Translations under genes and position numbers: made by a program | Shown here: piece by piece, positions 21,984 to 32,735 of the stretch | Layout of the letters: every line of letters starts with the position of its first letter | Numbering within the stretch: the first letter of the stretch is position 1 | The notes under the pieces: generated by a model | What the model was told of the DNA's origin: nothing | Databases searched by the model: none | The model's input: only the letters and a program-made list of their open reading frames with translations | Origin: Hyalella azteca | Lineage: Eukaryota > Arthropoda > Malacostraca > Amphipoda > Hyalellidae | NCBI RefSeq assembly: GCF_000764305.2 | Contig: NW_025931652.1 | Location: forward strand, 66,189-130,188 | Reading direction: 5' to 3' | Length of the DNA stretch: 64,000 nucleotides

Positions 21984-23460
21984 GGAGTGGAGGTTTAGAG
22001 GTTAAAGCTTTAGTTTTTTTGGATGTGGTTGTTGTAATGGTAGTGATTCGGTCCATGCTGTTAAAAAAGTCATTTGGAATTGTTTGATGGTGGCTTGGTT
22101 GAACTTGAGTTTGTAGCGTCTCATGAAATCTACTATTTTCATCGACTCTATGTCCCTCACTGAGTTCTTTAGTCCGTATTCCTTCTTCCGTAGCTCGTCA
22201 GTGTATCAGTTATTGCTCGGTTCCAGTGGAACTTCACAGGCATCTTTTCTGCTTCTGAAAAGTTTTACGGGTATGGGCTTGTCTTGTCCCGATACCGAAA
22301 TGAATGAGTCTTGAAATTGGTCGTTGCTAAGTTTCCTTTTCCGTAGGTCGAGGTCACTGGAAGCCTTGGTTGTCTGAGTCCTGTCTCGGCGGCTGTCGTC
22401 GTCAGTTGGTGAGCGGGACAGATTTAGAGTAGGATGTCGTGAGTCATCGTCATCGATGTATTCTGTGCTTAGGTCGAAGTCAGCACTGATGGCTTTGGTA
22501 CTGGGCGAGTAGGTAAAATTAAAAAATTTTGCAGAGTCGCGGTCCGGAAATACTGCGTCTATGTTGTAATTGTCTTTTTTGAGATTGTGATAGTATTTCG
22601 CCGAATCCTTGCTGACGGGAGAGACTAGCTATGTGTGCTTCCAGGATCAGAGCAGTAAGTTTACTTTGAGTCGAATTTGTGAGAGTTATGTTGTGCTGCG
22701 GGGTATTTGTTTGTTGTATAGCCTGTTTTGCAATATCCACGTATGTTTGGTTGTTTTTTTTTGCTGAATTTTTTCCTGCTGTGTTTGTTGCTTCGTCTGG
22801 GTGACTTTACGGTACGGGCAATTTGCGGCGAGTGTGCGGTGCTCGCCTTGGCAGTTTAAACACTTTTTGGATGGATTGGTGCATTGAGTGTATATATGGT
22901 CTTTAGCTGCACATTCTGAACAGGATGGAGTGGTTGCGGTGCACTGGTGAGTGGGGTGATCTTCCATTTTGTAACACGTAAAGCAGATGAGGAGGTGAAT
23001 ATATCTTTCCTGCTCGCTCTGTGTGGGGATGATTTATGTTTTGTAGAGATAGAAACCATCGGTGAGTACTCTTTGTACTATTGTGGTATCTGTCGTGATG
23101 ATTTTCATCACGTGAGTGGTGAGTAATTAATTGTTTTAGTTCGTCGACGGTGTGGCTACTAACGTCCCTGTTTAGTTGTCTTGCGAACATAGTTCTTTTA
23201 GCCCGTAGGTCCGGTGGTATAACGGGCGTCAGGTTAATTCTTTTGAATAGTTCAGTGGCCTTACGGGAGGTCAATTTGTCAATGGCTGAAGCGTCATCCG
23301 TTACAGCGTAGAACCCGTTTATTGTGTCAGTCAGCCGAATGAGAGGCGCGTCAAGTTCCTTATAGGTCGTATGGAAGATTTTTTGTCTGTCTGTTGTCAG
23401 TCGAGGGTAAATTCTCTTGAGCTGGATACGGTAGGTTTGAGGTCTCGAGCGTTCAGTTGG
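21980..23460 (-). pseudogene. LINE ORF1, subfamily B
   Basis: A frame from 23691 to 22903 covers leader-derived sequence and the ORF1 N-terminus (TYKELDAPLIRLTDTINGFY, RAKRTMFARQLNRDV). A frameshift at about 22905 precedes the remaining knuckles (CSECAAKDHIYTQC, CLNCQGEHRTLAANC). A further break near 22640 leads to the C-terminus ending at 21980. Its order matches 12147-13610 at an offset of about 9.83 kb. Confidence 0.8.
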
Positions 23461-24000
23461 TTTTGTTTGTGGGGGCGGAATGAGGGCTGATGAGGATGAA
23501 GGTGGGTAGCATGATGAGAATGAGGGTAGTCGGGATCGCGATGATAATGATGGTGGGGGCCACCGCCTCTCGCCCTCTGGGGCTAGCCCGTCGGGTTCGA
23601 GGCAGAGGTGCCCCCTGGGGGAGGGTGCATGAGGGTGTGGGGAGGGGGGAGCGAAAACACAGGTATAATAGGATTGCAGTCGTATATACAAAAGAAGGTA
23701 GAGACGGAGGCCAAAAAATCACTAATTCCTAGCGACACTCACGACACGAAGGCTGCTAGTCCAAGGTAAGGCTGCTGGTCTGAGGCTTCCAAGGGAGCAC
23801 AAGGAGAACACCACACTAGTTGCCACGAGGCGCCTAGGAGTGGCATGTATGTGTGTGTGTGTGCGGTGCCACTAGGAAAGAGTGGAAAAGAACAAGAGGT
23901 GGCGCAGAGTGGCCAGAAAGAAGGAGAAATGGAAAAGACAGTAGGAGATGAAAAGACGCATTGCGCATAATTGGGTTGGCTATATGTGGTTGGAGGGGTG
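23460..24000 (-). promoter_or_regulatory. LINE 5' leader, long form
   Basis: Counterpart of 13610-14110, with a short gt-repeat at 23846-23862. It abuts the 3' end of the next LINE. Confidence 0.55.
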
Positions 24001-24237
24001 TTTGGGGCTGAGGAAGGGGGGGGGGAGAAAGGAACCCGTCGGGGCTTTGGATGCATCTGAAAGGTAGGTGATGGGGGCTTGGTGGTACACTATTTACATA
24101 TATACGTGCGTTCTCGCTTTTTTCTATTTTTATTTTTATTTATTTTTTTGGTATTTTTCTTGATGAATATGATAATGAGGGTGGATGATGATAATGGTGT
24201 AGTTAGATAATGGTGTAGTTAGATAGATAATGTGTAG
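24000..24237 (-). other. LINE 3' UTR / tail-to-head junction, second copy
   Basis: Non-coding. It is A-rich on the minus strand at 24110-24165 and has a short gatggtgtagttagata tandem repeat at about 24190-24235. Same tail-to-head order as 14110-14453. Confidence 0.5.
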
Positions 24238-26340
24238 TTATTTGTAGAGAGGTGGAGGTGGGGGACCTAGTGCAAGTATTTTTGAACTGTGGAACAGCCG
24301 GTGCTGCCTTGCTATGGCGTGTGGGGGGAGTGTCAGTTGGTTGAAGAGTTGGGGATCGTATGTTTTGATGGTGGACCAGGTTTTGCGTGCTTGTTGGTGG
24401 AGGATTGTGTTTATTGTGGGAATGTTGCATTGTTCGTGTAGTGTTTGGGAGGATATGAAGTCGGACCAGTGTGTGTCTGTGATGAACTTGAGTGCTTTGT
24501 TTTGGACTTTCTGTAGTTGTGTTATTGCTGTTTTGGATAGTGTGTGTAGGGGTATTGGGGGATAAATGAGGGCTGACCTAACAAGGGTGAAATATAGGGT
24601 ACGTTTTATATTTGGAGGGAGGTGATAGAATCTGTGTTTTTTATGTAAATTTGTGAGGGCTATTGCTTTCCTAATTGTTACTTGGGACCTAAAACCGTGT
24701 GTTGTGAATTTTAGACCTAAAACCTTACCGTTGTTCGTGTATGGGTAGTGAGTGTTGTCTATGAATATGTCGGATGTTTTTTGTCTATTGATGGGGATGA
24801 TTTTAAACTTGGTGGTGTTGGTCCTAATTAGCCATTTGCTTTCGAATGCGTTTATTTGTTGGATGGCGTGTTGTGTTTGTTGTGCAGCATAGATATGATT
24901 GTAGCGTCCAGTTGTTATTTGTGTTATGTCGTCTGCAAATGCTATGTAGTCTGTGTTGGGTAGTGGAGGTGGGAGGTCGTGTGTGTAGAAACTATAGTGT
25001 AGGGGAGAGACAAGCCCCCTGGGGGACACCTGTGTGAAGTTGTATTGGGGGACCTATGTGATTTCCTATTCTGATGGATGCTGTTCTGTCTGTAAGGTAG
25101 TCTGGTAGTGTTTTGGTGAAGGACGGGTGGAGGTTGAGCTGGATGATCTTGTGTTGGAGTCCGGCGTGCCAAACCTTGTCAAAGGCTTTGGCCACGTCGC
25201 GGAGCACTATGTCGGTGGAGTGTTTTTGTGCTGTGTTTATGGCGAGTGTTTTGTGGAATGTGGCCAGTGCTGTGTGTGTCGCTCTGTGCTTCCTAAAACC
25301 GTGTTGTCTAGTGTTGTGTATGTTATGAATGGTGAGGTGTTCTTATAGTCTGTTGTTGAGTATTTTGTCCAAGAGCTTCCCATGTATGTCTAGTAATGAA
25401 ATTGGTCTTTAGTTTTGAACTTGGTGTTGTGATGTGTTGGTTTGGGGAGGAAGATCATAATAGCGTGTTTCAGTGAGTCAGGGAAGTAACCAGCGGAAAT
25501 TGATTGATTGAATATGTATAGAAGGTAGTGTATCATGTTTTTTGGGAGATGTTTGAGTTGGAGGGTTGTGATGCTAGTGGGACCGGGGGGCTTTCTGTTT
25601 AAATATTTTTAGTGTGCGTTCTAGTTCTCTGATGGTGGTAAGTGGAAAGTCTACTGGGTGGAGTCTTGTAAGGTCGCCAGTATTGTATGGAGAAATGAGG
25701 TGTATATTGTTATTGACTTGGTCTTGTATGGTGTGAATGTGTTCAATGTCAAAGTCGTCGTTGTTTGTGTCGTTCTGTGTGAATATGTCCTGCCAGTGTT
25801 TTCGGAAAATGGGTTATTTCTCTGTTGAATGTTGTTGTGTTTGAGGTATGGGATGGTTTGTTTGGTGTTGGAGCCTAGCATGCGTTTTAGTGAGGACCAG
25901 AATTTTTTGGGATCTGTCTGTGTTTCCAGATTGTTGATGAGGTCCTGCCATGTCTGTGTTTGTATGTGTTTCTATACTGCTTGTAGTTGTTGGCGTAGGG
26001 AAATGAGTTGTCTGTTGAGTGCGATTGATGGTCCGTGTGTATGGATGTTTTGGAGTGTAGCTTGATACTGTGTTTGTATGAGTAATGTTTCGTGATTAGG
26101 TTTGATGCCGGGAATGATATGGTGTGTTATTGTGGGGATAGAGGTGTCGGTTACGTCCTGTATGTGTTGTGTCCATTTGTCTAATTGTGTATCTATTTCT
26201 TCTAAAGTAGGGTTTGTTTGTGTGGGGACTGTGTTCTGGGATAGTATTTGTTTGTATTGGGTCCAGTTTACTCTATGGTAGGATCTGCGGGGGTGAATGG
26301 GAATTTGTATGGGGTTAACAGAAATTTTGGCTATTATTGG
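24238..26340 (-). pseudogene. Jockey-like LINE ORF2, EN end plus RT
   Basis: From the last endonuclease block (near 26330) through the RT to its C-terminus. The 24238-25029 frame has IAFADDITQI, LVRSALIYPPIPLHTLSKT and LQKVQNKALKFITDTHW. Upstream RT blocks are frameshifted at about 25020, 25590 and 25815, and an in-frame TAA (near 25345) matches the one at 15572. The 5' end is cut by a single N and an adapter. Confidence 0.85.
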
Positions 26341-26360
26341 NCAAAATGAGTGTTTAGCTC

Positions 26361-26398
26361 CTGTCTCTTATACACATCTAGATGTGTATAAGAGACAG
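26361..26398. other. Nextera mate-pair junction linker (artefact)
   Basis: Exact 38-bp double mosaic end. A single N at 26341 lies 20 bp to the left. LINE RT on one side and a 15-bp minisatellite exon on the other are artificially joined. Confidence 0.98.
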
Positions 26399-26893
26399 CC
26401 GCTGCACCTGGCACCGCTGCACCAGGCACCGCTACACCCGGCACCGCTGCACCTGGCACCGCTGCACCTGGCACCGCTGCACCTGGCACCGCAGCACCTG
26501 GCACCGCTGCACCTGGCACCGCTGCAGCTGGCACCGCTACACCCGGCACAGCTGCACCTGGCAACGCTGCACCTGGCACCGCTGCACCTGGCACCGCTGC
26601 ACCTGGCACCGCTGCACCTGGCACCGCTGCACCTGGCATCGCTGCATCTGATACAGCTGTACCCGGCACCGCTGCACCTGGCACCACTACAGCTGGCACC
26701 GCTACACCCGGCACCGCTGCACCCGGCACCGCTACACCTGGAACCGGTGCACCTGGCACCACATCAGTTGGTATGACCGCGGTCTGCGACGGCGGTTCGT
26801 CCTCTCCATCGTCGCGTTCTGACGCGCCATTGCACCGCGCAGAGAGTGGGAGGCACAGGGCGCCGCACTGCAGCTCCTCTGCGGTGCAGGATA
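26399..26893 (-). CDS. Exon: LDLa-like half-domain plus (AVPGA)n repeat, copy 1
   Basis: On the minus strand an acceptor (ttttttactattgcag) ends at 26894. The exon then reads SCTAEELQCGALC and LPLSARCNGASERDDGEDE, a truncated LDL-receptor class A motif with only four cysteines. About 24 repeats of a five-residue AVPGA/AVPGV unit follow, encoded by a 15-bp minisatellite, up to the adapter at 26398. The repeat is elastin-like in composition. The exon start phase (1) matches the end phase of the 76-bp exon candidate at 33097. The 3' boundary is lost at the artefact. Paralogue: 59679-60027. Function unknown; an extracellular linker is an inference. Confidence 0.6.
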
Positions 26894-27505
26894 CTGCAAT
26901 AGTAAAAAAAGGAATTTAGAATGAAACGAATTGCTATTCGCCATCATAGTCGTACTCGGAAAATGGCATGATACTTCTTCAAATTTTTGGTAGTATGAAA
27001 TTATTAATGGTTTTCAAATAATGTGGTAAAGAGGTTCAACCTAGTCGATTTTCTTATTCCATTAGGGGCCACTCAAAGGACAGACAGTCAGCTTAGAAGT
27101 GACTCAGGCGCCTATCGGCCACCTAACTGCAAACAACTGCTATACAGGAGCCTATTGGGTGAGTCGATTGCCCGATAGGCCGAATATACGCAATCAGACC
27201 AAAATAAGCAGCTGGCCAGGGTTCTGTGGTAAGACGCTGTTATTTGAGCAGGCCATGGCCATCTCCCGCTCATCATATGGCGCTGATGTATGTACACGAG
27301 TACGTTTGTCAAGGCATACAATGGAAAGAAATGAGAGTTGATTTTACCAATTTTTTAAGCTTACGTGTTGTAAGATAATAATTTCATTAATTATAGGACA
27401 TAAATATCTGGATTTATTTGGCTATTTTTAGATACCTCAAGATGCTTGAAGGTATGGGAATATGATTAAGGCACCATCTAGACCGTGAGCCTGAATTCTT
27501 TTCCA
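26894..27505. other. Intron start and dispersed-repeat sequence
   Basis: 26894-27005 is homologous to 60028-60130, the intron next to the LDLa-like exon. From about 27010 the homology stops. 27080-27195 resembles 29665-29785 (cggccac and ccgataggcc/ccggtaggcc blocks), suggesting a dispersed element of unknown type. Confidence 0.45.
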
Positions 27506-27995
27506 AGGGCAATCTGGTGTCGGTTCGGTCATGGTTTGGGGTGCGGGAAATGCCGGAAGGGAAAATCAACTCCAGCTATTTTACAAGGAAGACGAGATTC
27601 CGGGGCATACAATCACAGGCTATTTCAACATCTTCTCTCTTTTTTCCGATGAGAAACACGCGGGATCATATGTTTTCCAGCAAGACAATCCTTCGATTCA
27701 CACCTTGAAGTCAACAAATAAGTGATTCCATGAGTAAAATATTGCCCTGTTGCCGTGGCCAGCGCTCAGCCCAGACCTCAACGTACCCCATTGAAACCCT
27801 ATTTGGCATCATGGCGAGGGATGATTATCGAAATGAGCGCCAGTTCAAACTTGTGAGTGACCGAAGCACGGCTATCTTTTGTTCTTGGGATAAAATTTCT
27901 CAAAGGACTTTGGATGATTTGGTAAATAGCTTGGGGGAAGACGCATTGAGGTAATTGAGGCATAAGGAGGTAAGATTGCCTATTAAAACGAGTGT
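27506..27995 (+). pseudogene. Tc1/mariner transposase remnant
   Basis: Two plus-strand frames give the conserved second half of a Tc1-type transposase: VMVWGAGNAGRE (27527), YVFQQDNPSIHT (27668), PWPALSPDLN (27755) and a degenerate C-terminus with LDDLVNSLGED (27908). DDE transposases excise and reinsert DNA at TA sites. Multiple stops and frameshifts, and no N-terminal DNA-binding part in view; clearly dead. Terminal inverted repeats not identified. Confidence 0.8.
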
Positions 27996-28342
27996 ATTGG
28001 ATACGCAAACGGAAAAATTTATCATGGTCCTATAACCATTTCCACCTAGGTTTTTCCAATTTTCATCATTTCTTCTAATATAGGTATTTTGAAATATTAT
28101 TTTTTTCGTACAGCGTTGTAATCGTTTTTAAACGCAGTTTAACCTCGTATAGTTGGAATCCAATATTTTTTTGTGCAAGAAAGAATATTTGGAGAAAACT
28201 GGATGGTCGTATAGCCATTTCCTCCACTGTATTATTTATGTACGTTATGATATGAATTTGAAATTTATCTCTTGGAGCGACATGCATTACTATTTTTACT
28301 GCCACGTACTTATCAAGTATTTTTCTGTTCTTGCATCCATTA

Positions 28343-29013
28343 GGGTGCGGCCAGACAGACAGCGAGAGAGCGTACGCGAGCGTAAGCGCGCTTAAGCGAC
28401 CATTTTATATAAAACAATCCCATACGGGTGGCCATTTAGGACGCGCGCTCATGCTAGCACCCGCGGCGCTTGCTGAGGCGCGAAGCTTGTAGATTTGTTG
28501 AGTTAAATATACAAGCGCGAGCAGCCGAGCACGCGCGTGTAGTTGCCCCTGAGACGTCGTCGAGGGTGGATGTCGAAGCTTTCACTTCTCTATCACTCTG
28601 CCTGCAATGCGCACCAATGTCGACAGTGACGAACTTACATTCATGATCTACTACACCTGGCAAAACAAGATAGAAAAACTGTTTAATATTGTAATACAAT
28701 GATCCTGGCTTGTGAGGAGCTTCAAGGCAAATGTGCTTGCCAGTTACAACTAATTCACGAAACAAGTGATGATATTCTCCATATTCATGGCATGATGCGT
28801 TGATTGGATGAATGCCTATTTTTGGTTTCGCATGTTTTAATTGTAAAAACTTGAGTTAGAAGAATCAATTGCCGCACCTGTCGCCGAGACGCCATCGTTG
28901 CATATGATCGCGCCACTCCGCGTTGGGTCTGGACACCTACGCTCGCCAGCTCGCGTCTGCGCGCTCCAAGCTTCCACGCACTTCAGCTTTCTCGCTTGTA
29001 GTCTGGCCGCAGC
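28343..29013 (-). mobile_element. PIF/Harbinger-type element, internally deleted, with TTA TSD
   Basis: Left end GGGTGCGGCCAGAC and right end GTCTGGCCGCAGC are imperfect terminal inverted repeats (TIRs). Both sides are flanked by TTA (28340-28342 and 29014-29016), the 3-bp duplication typical of PIF/Harbinger. Inside, on the minus strand (28454-28765), is a transposase fragment: GKHICLEAPHKPGSLYYN, then FFYLVLPGVVDHECKFVTVD and GAHCRQSD, corresponding to the first part of a DDE_Tnp_4 domain. The residue before GKH is Thr where the catalytic Asp is expected. At 671 bp it is non-autonomous. Confidence 0.75.
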
Positions 29014-29016
29014 TTA

Positions 29017-29785
29017 CGGTTCTTGTTCCTCACAGTTACTTTATCATGTTCGCATGGCAAAATTTGTTGCTAGCCTCGTTAAATGTTTAAATACTATCCC
29101 TATTAAACGTGATGCAGCTTGGGGAAGTAAGTAGTCTACAAGACGCTACACGTTCGTTTGCCTTGCCTCCGCCGCTCGGCCCTGTCGTTAGTTTGCTAGT
29201 GAAACTAGTAATGATCTGTACTAGAGTGTTTGAAAGCTGAACATTATTAGAAATTTTTTCGTTTTCCTGTACAATGTTTCTGCAAGTGGAGTCGGCTGCC
29301 GGCATGGCGGAATGATGCCGGTATTCTACTTGTACAACTCAGTTGAGCTTCAAAGACTTTGGAACTGGCAGTAATGGAAATTTTCAAATTGAGGTATATG
29401 CTGACATGATCAGGTTATTTTAGTTGCTCGTGTCCATATACTTCAAGTTTTAATTTCTAAGTCATCGAGAAAGCTGGATCCATGTGTGGAAATGTCAGTT
29501 CACTCAAGAGTTCGACTGCATGATTGGGTTTAGTCTTCACCAGTCAAGCAGTCACCGTGTCGCTTCAAAAGAAACGAGTACAATCAGTCAAGCAGTCACC
29601 GTAAAAGAAACGCGTACAACCCTGTCAAAATTTTCGTACCGATTAAGGTCGTTTTAGAGGAACTATATTCGGCTTAGGGGTGAATCAGGAGCAACTCGGC
29701 CACGTAGGGTGTTTTGCTTCTATTTACCAGCCTCTTTTGGAAGTCAATTGCCCGGTAGGCCAAATCTGCGTAATATGCTTAAAAA
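29017..29785. other. Unassigned sequence up to assembly gap
   Basis: No gene recognised. A 27-bp direct repeat (cagtcaagcagtcaccgt) lies at 29549 and 29583. 29665-29785 belongs to the dispersed repeat also seen at 27080. Confidence 0.4.
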
Positions 29786-29994
29786 NNNNNNNNNNNNNNN
29801 NNNNNNNNNNNNNNNNNNNNNNNNNNNNNNNNNNNNNNNNNNNNNNNNNNNNNNNNNNNNNNNNNNNNNNNNNNNNNNNNNNNNNNNNNNNNNNNNNNNN
29901 NNNNNNNNNNNNNNNNNNNNNNNNNNNNNNNNNNNNNNNNNNNNNNNNNNNNNNNNNNNNNNNNNNNNNNNNNNNNNNNNNNNNNNNNNNNNNN
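29786..29994. other. Assembly gap (N run)
   Basis: 209 consecutive N. No sequence information. Confidence 1.
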
Positions 29995-30107
29995 CCTCTA
30001 GATGGGGCATGAACAGCACTCCTCTAGATGGGGCATGAACAGCACTCCTCTAGATGGGGCATGAACAGCACTCCTCTAGATGAGGCATGAACTGCACTCC
30101 TCTAGAT
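29995..30107. repeat. 26-bp minisatellite
   Basis: Four copies of a unit with ctctagatggggcatgaacag. It ends exactly at an adapter junction and begins at the N gap, so both ends are artificial. Confidence 0.9.
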
Positions 30108-30145
30108 CTGTCTCTTATACACATCTAGATGTGTATAAGAGACAG
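30108..30145. other. Nextera mate-pair junction linker (artefact)
   Basis: Exact 38-bp double mosaic end. It joins a minisatellite to a (ta)n run that precedes the Penelope-like element. Confidence 0.98.
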
Positions 30146-30177
30146 TATATATATATATATATATTAGTGTAGTTAGG

Positions 30178-31790
30178 CAGAAGTTCTTCATTTATACAGG
30201 TTTGATTGAAGACCAGAGCGTACTTTTTATTAACAATTTTCTTATTGTTTTTTTTTTCGATGAGCCGAACGAAATTTCTTGCAGGTGCTTGGAGATCAAA
30301 AAGCAGATTACCAAATGACATTTTACTGGAATGCGACGTTTCGAATATATCAATATTCATTATCAAGCAAGTGAACAGTTATTACGTACAACGCTAAAAA
30401 TTGAAATTTGGACATGACATAAGTTCATACAGAAAGTATCGTAGATACGGTTCAAAATCGAAAATTAAATTAATCCGAGAATAATTTCAACGTCCTGACG
30501 AATCCGGTAGTCTGCAAATTGATAGCAGGAGACTCGTCCTTAATGATGGTACTCGTCCTGGTGCAAGACGATAATAATTCGTTCGTCTCTAAAGTTTATC
30601 GAAAACCTACAGACGTCGGAAAGGTCCTGAACCATGGAAGCGAATGTCCCCTGCGCTACAAGGACGTCCTGGTGTAAGACGATAATAATTCATTCGTCAC
30701 TAAAGTTTATCGAAAACCTACAGACGTCGGAAAGGTCCTGAACCCAGAAAGCGAATGTCCCCAGCGCTACAAAGTCAGCACAATACGCGCCTTCATATAT
30801 CGAGCGTTCAAGACCTGTACCTCTGCTCGTGACTTAAAAACTGAACTCCGAACCTGCAAACAAATTCTTGTTAACGACGGCTATGCAAACAAAACGATTG
30901 ACAAAGAAATTTCGAATATCAGAGCACGTCAAAACCCAACAGATGATTCCCCATCCAGATGATTCCCAGGTTGCGTCACCAGAATTTACTATCAAAATCA
31001 AATGAACGATGGTCATAGGACTGACGAACGAGGCCTCAATTCAATTGTGCAAAATAACATCAGCTGCACAACAGTAACTGACCGAATATATCTTATGATT
31101 TACTACAGAAACAAAAAGATCAAGAATTTAATCATGAAAAACAATCCATGTAAAAAGTCCGGACCACTTTAAGAAACCAATGTCATTTACAAATTTTCCT
31201 GCATGAAAGAAGGTTGTAGACTTCTCCAAAATGTAAATTACATCGGTTTGACAAGCACGACATTGAGCCTTAGACTCACATGCCATCTGCAAGCTGGAGG
31301 ACCAAAGAATCATATGCGGGAGCCTGAGGCCCACAACGAGACCATCACCCGTGCCACGTTGGAGGCCTGCACCAGCATCGTCATGCGGTGCCCCGACACT
31401 ACGAGACTGTTGATAGCGGAGGCTCTCATCATTATGGACGAGTCTCCTGCTATCAATTTGCAGACCACCGGATTCGTCAGGACGTTGAAATTATTCTCAG
31501 ATTAATTTGATTTTCGATTTTGAACCGTATCAACGATACTTTCTGTATGAACTTATGTCATGTCCAAATTTCAATTTTTAGCGTTGTAATGACTGTTCAC
31601 TTGCTTGATAATGAATATTGATATATTCGAAACGTCGCATTCCCGTAAAATGTCATTTGGTAATCTGCTTTTTGATCTCCAAGCACCTGCAAGAAATTTC
31701 GTTCGTCTCATCGAAAAATACAATAAGAAAATTGTTAATAAAAAGTACGCTCTGGTCTTCAATCAAACCTGTATATATTTACGCTGTAAT
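30178..31790 (+). mobile_element. Penelope-like element with inverted ends
   Basis: The segment 30195-30560 is an inverted copy of 31425-31780 (~365 bp, high identity), bracketing a partial Penelope-like coding region. Within the left part, 30550-30660 and 30661-30772 are direct duplicates. Penelope copies are known for inverted or tandem partial duplications of this kind. The insertion lies inside the intron-like region between the exons at 33.1 kb and 26.9 kb, but the adapter at 30108 leaves its left flank uncertain. Confidence 0.75.
30660..31505 (+). pseudogene. Penelope-like RT C-terminus and GIY-YIG endonuclease
   Basis: Plus strand. RT thumb region: NNSFVTKVYRKPTDVGKVLN (30685-30745), SECPQRYK and STIRAFIYRA, then a basic helix with KQILVNDGYANKTIDK. 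After a stop near 30960 and a linker (NISCTTVTDRIYLMIYYRNK), a GIY-YIG-type nuclease follows: VIYKFSCMKEGC (31185), NYIGLTSTTLSLRL (31238) and RLLIAEALIIMDE (31411), ending at 31505. In Penelope-like elements the GIY-YIG domain nicks the target. One stop separates the RT from the nuclease (30961) and another lies near 31170. Confidence 0.8.
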
Positions 31791-31886
31791 TATAAGCGTG
31801 TTTTTCGTTGTATCATTGGGTTTGGTACGAGAGTGAAATCGAAGTATTATGAATTGGGTGACTTTCGAAGAATTAAAAATTATTAG

Positions 31887-32735
31887 AGGATAAATTAAAA
31901 TTATTTAAATTAATAAATTTAAAAATAAATCAAATTATTATTTTTTATTATTTATATATTATTAGAGGATAGGAATTAGCAACCACATTAAGTTTGCGCT
32001 ATGTTAAAATGGTTATAACTGAGCCCTGCACACAATAGATACACTAAGCTGTTGTTTGCAAATATTTTAGGAGAATTTTGAGGATAGGTTTAAATGGTTT
32101 TTGCCGCAAAATGCCTAACAGTATATGTGAATGTGATTGTTTAGTGATGGCGAATATTAGAGAATGTTTAATACTGGTTAAGGCGAGAGAATGCTTTGCT
32201 CTGCCGTATGTGTAAAATGTTTGGTACCCGCAATAGGTGGTAATGTTTGGTACGGGGGAATGTGTTAGAATGCTTCGTACATGGATAATGTGGGATAATC
32301 TTGAGCGGTGTTGAATATTGGAGAATGTTGATCGTTGTGTGCTATTGCACATGGGAGAATGCCGATCGTAAAGTTTTATTGCATAATGAAGAGTGTTTGG
32401 TTTATGGAAATGTTTGAGAATGCTGACTGCTGGTGAATATTGAAGATTGTTTTGATCGGGCAATGTGCAATTCTGGTAAATATTAGAGAATGTTGTGGGT
32501 AATGTGGAAAGCGGGGGTGGAAAGTTGTATTAACTGATATTATTCCCGTTTTAAACTCGTGTTTACTTGCCACTTGTTTCATTGTGCTGCGATGATACAT
32601 GATGATGCATATATATATTTTTACGGATGTCCATCAATAGCCGGACAGGATTGGTAACATTACCGGACAGGGGTTTGAAATCCGGACAAAATCGAGTCCG
32701 GTTATTTACTCTGCAATTAGTTTGTACCTGCAAAC
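31887..32735. repeat. AT-rich tract and degenerate gagaatg repeat
   Basis: 31860-31975 is nearly pure A/T. 32090-32500 contains many degenerate gagaatgtt/gagaatgct units at about 30-60 bp spacing. 32630-32700 repeats ccggacag three to four times. No gene seen. Confidence 0.45.

Noticed and set aside
7321..26340. A true telomere or subtelomere
   Set aside because: No simple telomeric repeat is visible, and both ends of the array are adapter joins, so chromosomal position cannot be judged; kept only as a hypothesis.
26297..26776. Plus-strand frame with SYTHLDVYKR and APLHLAPLH repeats
   Set aside because: The first motif is translated adapter. The repeat is the antisense of the minus-strand AVPGA frame, which has the splice site and LDLa motif.
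30115..30366. Minus-strand frame of 83 codons
   Set aside because: Part adapter and part (ta)n; the rest is the non-coding inverted arm of the Penelope-like element.
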